Shown piece after piece: positions 24,579 to 27,919 of a stretch of 27,919 bases of DNA (positions within the stretch are counted from its first letter, which is position 1; the number at the start of each line of letters is the position of its first letter). This stretch comes from an uncultured Bacilli bacterium (GTDB lineage Bacteria; Bacillota_I; Bacilli_A; RF39; UBA660), in the NCBI GenBank assembly GCA_910576925.1, contig CAJTKB010000015.1, positions 1-27,919 on the forward strand, written 5' to 3'. The notes below the pieces were generated by a model. That model did no database searches, was not told the origin of the DNA, and saw nothing but the letters and a program-made list of their open reading frames with translations. The position numbers and the translations under genes are program-made.

Positions 24579-25202
24579 ATGAGACTTAGAAATTTAAAAA
24601 ACAAGGAAAAAATTATTAATAATTCTCCTTATATTGTTAATGATTATACTAATTATAGATCTAGATTTAGTGAGTTATTTGGAAATGATAATCCAATATA
24701 TGTTGAAATTGGTATGGGTAAAGGAAAATTTATTGTCGAAAATGCTTTGAAATATAAGAATATAAATTTTATTGGAATAGAAAAATATGATAATGTAGTT
24801 GCTAGAGCTCTTTTATGTTTGCCAGAGGATATTCCTAATCTTAAGATTATTAGGGTAGATGCTTATTTAATTGATGAGGTTTTCGATAAGGAAATAGATA
24901 GGATCTATCTTAATTTTTCAGATCCTTGGCCTAAAGTTCGACATAATAAGAGAAGACTTACTAGTAAAATTTTTTTAGATAAATATGATAAGATATTTAA
25001 AAATACTAAAAATATCTATCTTAGAACTGATAATGAAGGATTGTATGCTTACTCAATAGAATCTTTAAGTAGTAAGGGATATATTCTTTATGATATTACT
25101 TTCGATTTACATAGAGATTTTGATAATCTTATTACAACTGAGTATGAAGATAAGTTTATCTTAAAAGGAGATAAAATTTATGCTTTAAAAGCTAGAAAGT
25201 AG
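24579..25202 (+). CDS. trmB: tRNA (guanine-N7-)-methyltransferase TrmB
   Basis: A 207-residue SAM-dependent enzyme that methylates G46 of tRNA. The start is ATG 24579, giving MRLRN as in other TrmB proteins; an ATG at 24567 would add four residues that do not fit the family, and GGTG at 24569-24572 can act as a weak ribosome binding site. The SAM site is VEIGMGKGKF (42-51). IGIEKY follows (65-70), and the TrmB signature is FSDPWPKVRHNKRRL (113-127). A late motif, TTEYEDKF, matches the conserved T-x-YE region of the family. A -10 (TATAAT, 24560-24565) lies close to the start, so the leader is very short. Confidence 0.95.
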   Translation: MRLRNLKNKEKIINNSPYIVNDYTNYRSRFSELFGNDNPIYVEIGMGKGKFIVENALKYKNINFIGIEKYDNVVARALLCLPEDIPNLKIIRVDAYLIDEVFDKEIDRIYLNFSDPWPKVRHNKRRLTSKIFLDKYDKIFKNTKNIYLRTDNEGLYAYSIESLSSKGYILYDITFDLHRDFDNLITTEYEDKFILKGDKIYALKARK

Positions 25203-25212
25203 TAGACTTATT

Positions 25213-25221
25213 TGATATAAT
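25213..25221 (+). promoter_or_regulatory. Extended -10 promoter of the 25242-27846 gene group
   Basis: TGATATAAT at 25213-25221, with a poor -35 candidate TAGAAA at 25193-25198 (17-base spacer) overlapping the trmB end. The ATG follows at 25242. Confidence 0.5.
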
Positions 25222-25241
25222 AATTAAGAGTAGGTGAAATT

Positions 25242-25940
25242 ATGCTTAGAAAATTATTTCTTGCTATAATAATTATAATTTTAATAACTGGTTGTAGTGT
25301 GGAAAGATTAGATATAAGTAGTTATGATAATATAGTAGACAATATCTTATTAAAGAGTAGAAAACTTCAAAATAGTGTATCACAAGGATATTCATATTAT
25401 ATTCCTAGGGGATTAGTTATTGTTAATACTGATGAGAATAATATTGTACTTAAAGATAAAAATAATAATAGTTACTTTTTATATGCTGATGTAATTAGTT
25501 ATTATCATAAAGTAGAAAATTCTTATGAAGAAGATAATAAGTCTTATTATTCTAGAAAAATTGTCAATAAAGATGTTAAAAAGAGCGGATATTTGGAAAT
25601 AAATGAAATAAATGGTAAATTTTTTGTTGAAGCGATGTATAATTATGCTAAAATAGAAGTATATGCTACGAAGAGTGATCTTTCAGATGTAGTTATAAAT
25701 GTGAGTGAAATATTATCTTCTATTAAGTATAATAATAAAGTACTTAGAACAACAATAGGGGATAAAGTACTAGATTATAAGGAAGCTAATTTTAATATTT
25801 TTACGACAAAAAAGTCAACTACAAACTATTTAGATTATATTGAAAAATATGATAGTGGTGCTGCAGGAGAGATTAAGAGTAATAGTAGAGATGAACTTCT
25901 TAATGATGATATTGTTGATATTGAAATAGCAGAAGACTAG
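25242..25940 (+). CDS. Lipoprotein of unknown function
   Basis: A 232-residue lipoprotein. ATG 25242 follows GTAGGTGA. The signal segment (residues 5-17) ends in the lipobox ITGC with C18. The mature part is mixed alpha/beta with a conserved-looking region SQGYSYYIPRGLVIVNTDENN and a later helix (SDVVINVSEILSSIKYN). The acidic C-terminal tail ends DIVDIEIAED. I do not recognise the domain. The next gene starts 12 bases after the stop, so they are likely co-transcribed, which suggests a shared envelope role with the YtxG/YtxH-like genes that follow. Confidence 0.8.
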   Translation: MLRKLFLAIIIIILITGCSVERLDISSYDNIVDNILLKSRKLQNSVSQGYSYYIPRGLVIVNTDENNIVLKDKNNNSYFLYADVISYYHKVENSYEEDNKSYYSRKIVNKDVKKSGYLEINEINGKFFVEAMYNYAKIEVYATKSDLSDVVINVSEILSSIKYNNKVLRTTIGDKVLDYKEANFNIFTTKKSTTNYLDYIEKYDSGAAGEIKSNSRDELLNDDIVDIEIAED

Positions 25941-25952
25941 AGAGGTGAAAGT

Positions 25953-27128
25953 ATGAAATTACTTGATAAACTTAAAAATGCACTTTTTGAAGAAGAGTAT
26001 GTCGAAATAGAAGAGACTGTGCAGAAACCAAAAAAAGAAAAAAACAAAAAGAAAATTCTTTCAGGTAAAGATAAAGATGATGGACATCTTGCTGGAGTAA
26101 AAGTTACAAATTATGATGATGATTCAGATGATATTCCTATAGCAAGAAAAATTGCTCCTGTTAAGAAAGAATCAAGAGAAAATAAAGATTCTATACCAAA
26201 AAGAGAAGCGAGAGTATCAAGAGGTATTGAAAAAGAAAATAAAGCTTTAGAAGATGATGCTATAAAAGTTACTGAAATAGTACAAGAAGATGATATTAAA
26301 ATTTCTTCTACAAAGCCTAAAATATATAATCAAGAAGGTTATAATGATATATCAAAGGAAGAAAAGCCTCTTTATCAAAAAAGTAAAAAAGTTGATGATG
26401 AAATAAAACTTTATAAGACATCAGTTGAAGATGAGTATATTAAAAGTAGTACTGCTAATGAGTATGGAAATTATGAAAAAACAAAAACAAAGAAGGCTTT
26501 TAAGGCTTCTCCTAATATCTCACCTGTATATGGTATAATTGATGATGAAGGTAGTAGAATTCAGAGACCTATAAAACAAGAGGTACGTCTTACTAGTGCT
26601 GTTAGAAATGATAAGGTCGATGTAGATGACGTTAGAAGAAAAGCTTATGGTACTTTAGTTGATGATTTAAATGATAAGCTAGCTACTACTAATACAGAAG
26701 AATTAAAAGAAAATTTAATGATAGATTTAAGAGAAAATAATGCTCCAGAAGTTAATAAAATCACAATGGAAGATGCTGAAGAGTATTTTGAAGATTTAGG
26801 ATTAGAATATGATACTGATTACATAGATGCTAGCAAAGCTAAAGCTAGTGGTAGAAGACTGAGGAGCGAAGTAGCTTATGATAGTCCAAAAGTAGAAGAA
26901 GTTGAATCTAATGATATTCCTTCTTTCTTACAAGAGGATGTTCCAGCTAATGATGATAATAAAAGTGATTTGGATAATACTAGTGAAGAACAAACTAATA
27001 ATGTAGAAGAGAATAAAATAGAAGTTAATAGTTATCTTGATAATAATAATAGAAATAGCAATTTTGAAGATGATGAATTAAGTGAAGATAACTTATTTGA
27101 TTTAATTGATTCTATGTATGACAAATAG
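25953..27128 (+). CDS. Long acidic, mostly disordered protein with an SPVYGI motif
   Basis: A 391-residue protein without membrane segments, very rich in Asp, Glu, Lys and Asn. ATG 25953 follows AGAGGTGA. Residues 1-15 (MKLLDKLKNALFEEE) form an amphipathic helix that might touch the membrane. Most of 30-180 looks disordered. An island near 183-195 reads FKASPNISPVYGI, followed by DDEGSRIQRPI, and looks like a short binding motif. As far as I recall, similar SP(I/V)YG islands occur in otherwise disordered proteins of related uncultured Bacilli. A helical region follows (about 228-255), and the rest is acidic with a final hydrophobic helix (ELSEDNLFDLIDSMYD). It could be a scaffold; no function can be assigned. 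Confidence 0.75.
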   Translation: MKLLDKLKNALFEEEYVEIEETVQKPKKEKNKKKILSGKDKDDGHLAGVKVTNYDDDSDDIPIARKIAPVKKESRENKDSIPKREARVSRGIEKENKALEDDAIKVTEIVQEDDIKISSTKPKIYNQEGYNDISKEEKPLYQKSKKVDDEIKLYKTSVEDEYIKSSTANEYGNYEKTKTKKAFKASPNISPVYGIIDDEGSRIQRPIKQEVRLTSAVRNDKVDVDDVRRKAYGTLVDDLNDKLATTNTEELKENLMIDLRENNAPEVNKITMEDAEEYFEDLGLEYDTDYIDASKAKASGRRLRSEVAYDSPKVEEVESNDIPSFLQEDVPANDDNKSDLDNTSEEQTNNVEENKIEVNSYLDNNNRNSNFEDDELSEDNLFDLIDSMYDK

Positions 27129-27143
27129 AAAAGGAGAATAAAA

Positions 27144-27437
27144 ATGGATGAGATGTTTTTAATTTTATCGGTATTGTTATATGTATTTGGGATTATACTA
27201 TTAATAGTACTGATTATTTTAGGAATTAGGATGTTTAACATTTTAGAAAAGGCTGACAGAGTTTTAGATAATATTGATAAAAAGGTTAATTCTTTGGACA
27301 ACCTATTTGATGTAATAGATAAAACTACTACTGGGATAAACGCAATTACAGAAAAAGTATCTATTTCAATGTTTAATTTAATTTCTAGATTATTTAGTCG
27401 AAAGAAAAAAGATAAGGAGGAAAGTTATAATGAGTAA
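27144..27437 (+). CDS. YtxG-like (DUF948-type) membrane protein
   Basis: A 97-residue protein with one N-terminal membrane segment (about 4-28) followed by a long helix with regular hydrophobic spacing (VLDNIDKKVNSLDNLFDVIDK), as in DUF948/YtxG proteins. ATG 27144 follows AAAAGGAG. Ends in a basic-acidic tail. It overlaps the YtxH-like gene by 8 bases, and the YtxG-YtxH pairing is a known arrangement in Bacilli (in Bacillus, a general-stress operon). Function unknown. Confidence 0.82.
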   Translation: MDEMFLILSVLLYVFGIILLIVLIILGIRMFNILEKADRVLDNIDKKVNSLDNLFDVIDKTTTGINAITEKVSISMFNLISRLFSRKKKDKEESYNE

Positions 27438-27846
27438 AAAATGTGAAGGGAAAAAGTGTGGGGTAGGCAAGTTTGTAGCTGGAGCTTTAGTCGGTGCTAG
27501 TCTTGGAGTTTTATTTGCACCTAAAAAAGGTTCTGAAACTAGGAAAGATTTGAAAAATAAGATTAAGGAACTAGTTGATAATGTGAAAAATATAGATATT
27601 GATGAGGTTAGAGAAGAATTTGAAAGAAAAATAGAAAATTTAGAAAAAGAATTATCTGACCTTGATGGTGAAAAGGTACTTAAAATAGCTAAGAAAAAGG
27701 CAGAGGGAATAAAAAAACACGCCGAGGAACTTGTAAATCTTGCTGTAGAAAAAGGTACTCCTGTTTTAGAAAAAGCTGCTGATGAAGTTAGACAAAGAGC
27801 AATTGCAGTTACAAAGAGTGTTTTAGAAAAATTGGAAGAGAAATAA
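27430..27846 (+). CDS. YtxH domain protein
   Basis: A 138-residue protein. ATG 27430 follows AAGGAGG inside the end of the preceding gene. The N-terminus has the YtxH hallmark: a short glycine-rich hydrophobic segment GKFVAGALVGASLGVLFAPKKGSETRKDL (about 12-40), then long amphipathic helices of alternating Lys and Glu. Two cysteines (C5, C10) precede the hydrophobic segment. YtxH-family proteins are small membrane-associated proteins of Gram-positives with unknown function, often linked to stress. Confidence 0.9.
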   Translation: MSKKCEGKKCGVGKFVAGALVGASLGVLFAPKKGSETRKDLKNKIKELVDNVKNIDIDEVREEFERKIENLEKELSDLDGEKVLKIAKKKAEGIKKHAEELVNLAVEKGTPVLEKAADEVRQRAIAVTKSVLEKLEEK

Positions 27847-27860
27847 AAAAATAAAATCGA

Positions 27861-27919
27861 TATTTAGAGTGTGTAAGAAAATCTGTGTAAAAGAAATCTT
27901 TCCATGACAATTGGAACTT
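27861..27919. mobile_element. Possible terminus of an IS256-type element (runs off the window)
   Basis: The last bases, from AGAGTGTGTAAGAAAATCTG to the CATGACAATTGGAACTT end, contain the doubled GTGTAA(A/G)A pattern seen at ends of IS256-family elements in gut Firmicutes. No transposase lies inside the window, so this rests on resemblance alone. Confidence 0.3.

Noticed and set aside
1..27919. CRISPR array, tRNA or rRNA genes
   Set aside because: No regularly spaced repeats, no cloverleaf with TTC-type loops and no rRNA-like stretches were seen; the only tRNA-related element is the T-box.

Overview
The window is strongly AT-rich bacterial chromosome from a walled, Gram-positive, Bacilli-like organism. 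TGA is used as a stop (for example at 3065-3067 and 13744-13746), so the code is standard and not the Mycoplasma code. Gene content (MurJ-type flippase, VanY-type carboxypeptidase, two FemAB-type ligases, lipoproteins, YtxG/YtxH-like pair, Cse60-like protein, leucine T-box) fits an uncultured gut Bacilli lineage near the RF39/Mollicutes-related branch. That placement is inference from style and gene content, not from a search.

Layout. 1-3067 is an accessory stretch: a possible IS3-type right-end remnant, a strong promoter, a secreted SipW/TasA-like surface protein, then a decayed IS3-family element. 3065-9050 holds a secreted Ig-like repeat protein, an NfeD/SPFH membrane pair, an acidic unknown protein, a radical SAM protein followed on the minus strand by a DNA-deoxyinosine glycosylase with no usual start codon, and a VanY-type carboxypeptidase. 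9156-13121 holds a cell-surface beta-helix protein and a GH31-family protein whose acid/base aspartate is replaced by serine. 13099-16556 is a leucine T-box operon: promoter, T-box leader, small membrane protein and leuS. LeuRS carries a complete Nudix domain inside its CP1 editing domain, which is the most unusual item in the window. 16706-19015 holds a Cse60-like protein, a MurJ/SpoVB-type flippase and a decayed partial copy of the surface protein found at the left end.

19290-24507 is mostly minus strand: threonylcarbamoyl-AMP synthase, two adjacent FemAB-family ligases, a thioredoxin-like lipoprotein, a membrane-anchored XRE regulator and a short coiled-coil protein. 24579-27846 is plus strand: trmB, a lipoprotein, a long acidic disordered protein, and YtxG/YtxH-like small proteins. 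The window ends in sequence that looks like the terminus of an IS256-type element.

Together the genes are mainly envelope building (flippase, carboxypeptidase, interpeptide-bridge ligases, surface and lipoproteins) and translation (leuS with T-box, tsaC, trmB). No tRNA, rRNA or CRISPR array was seen.
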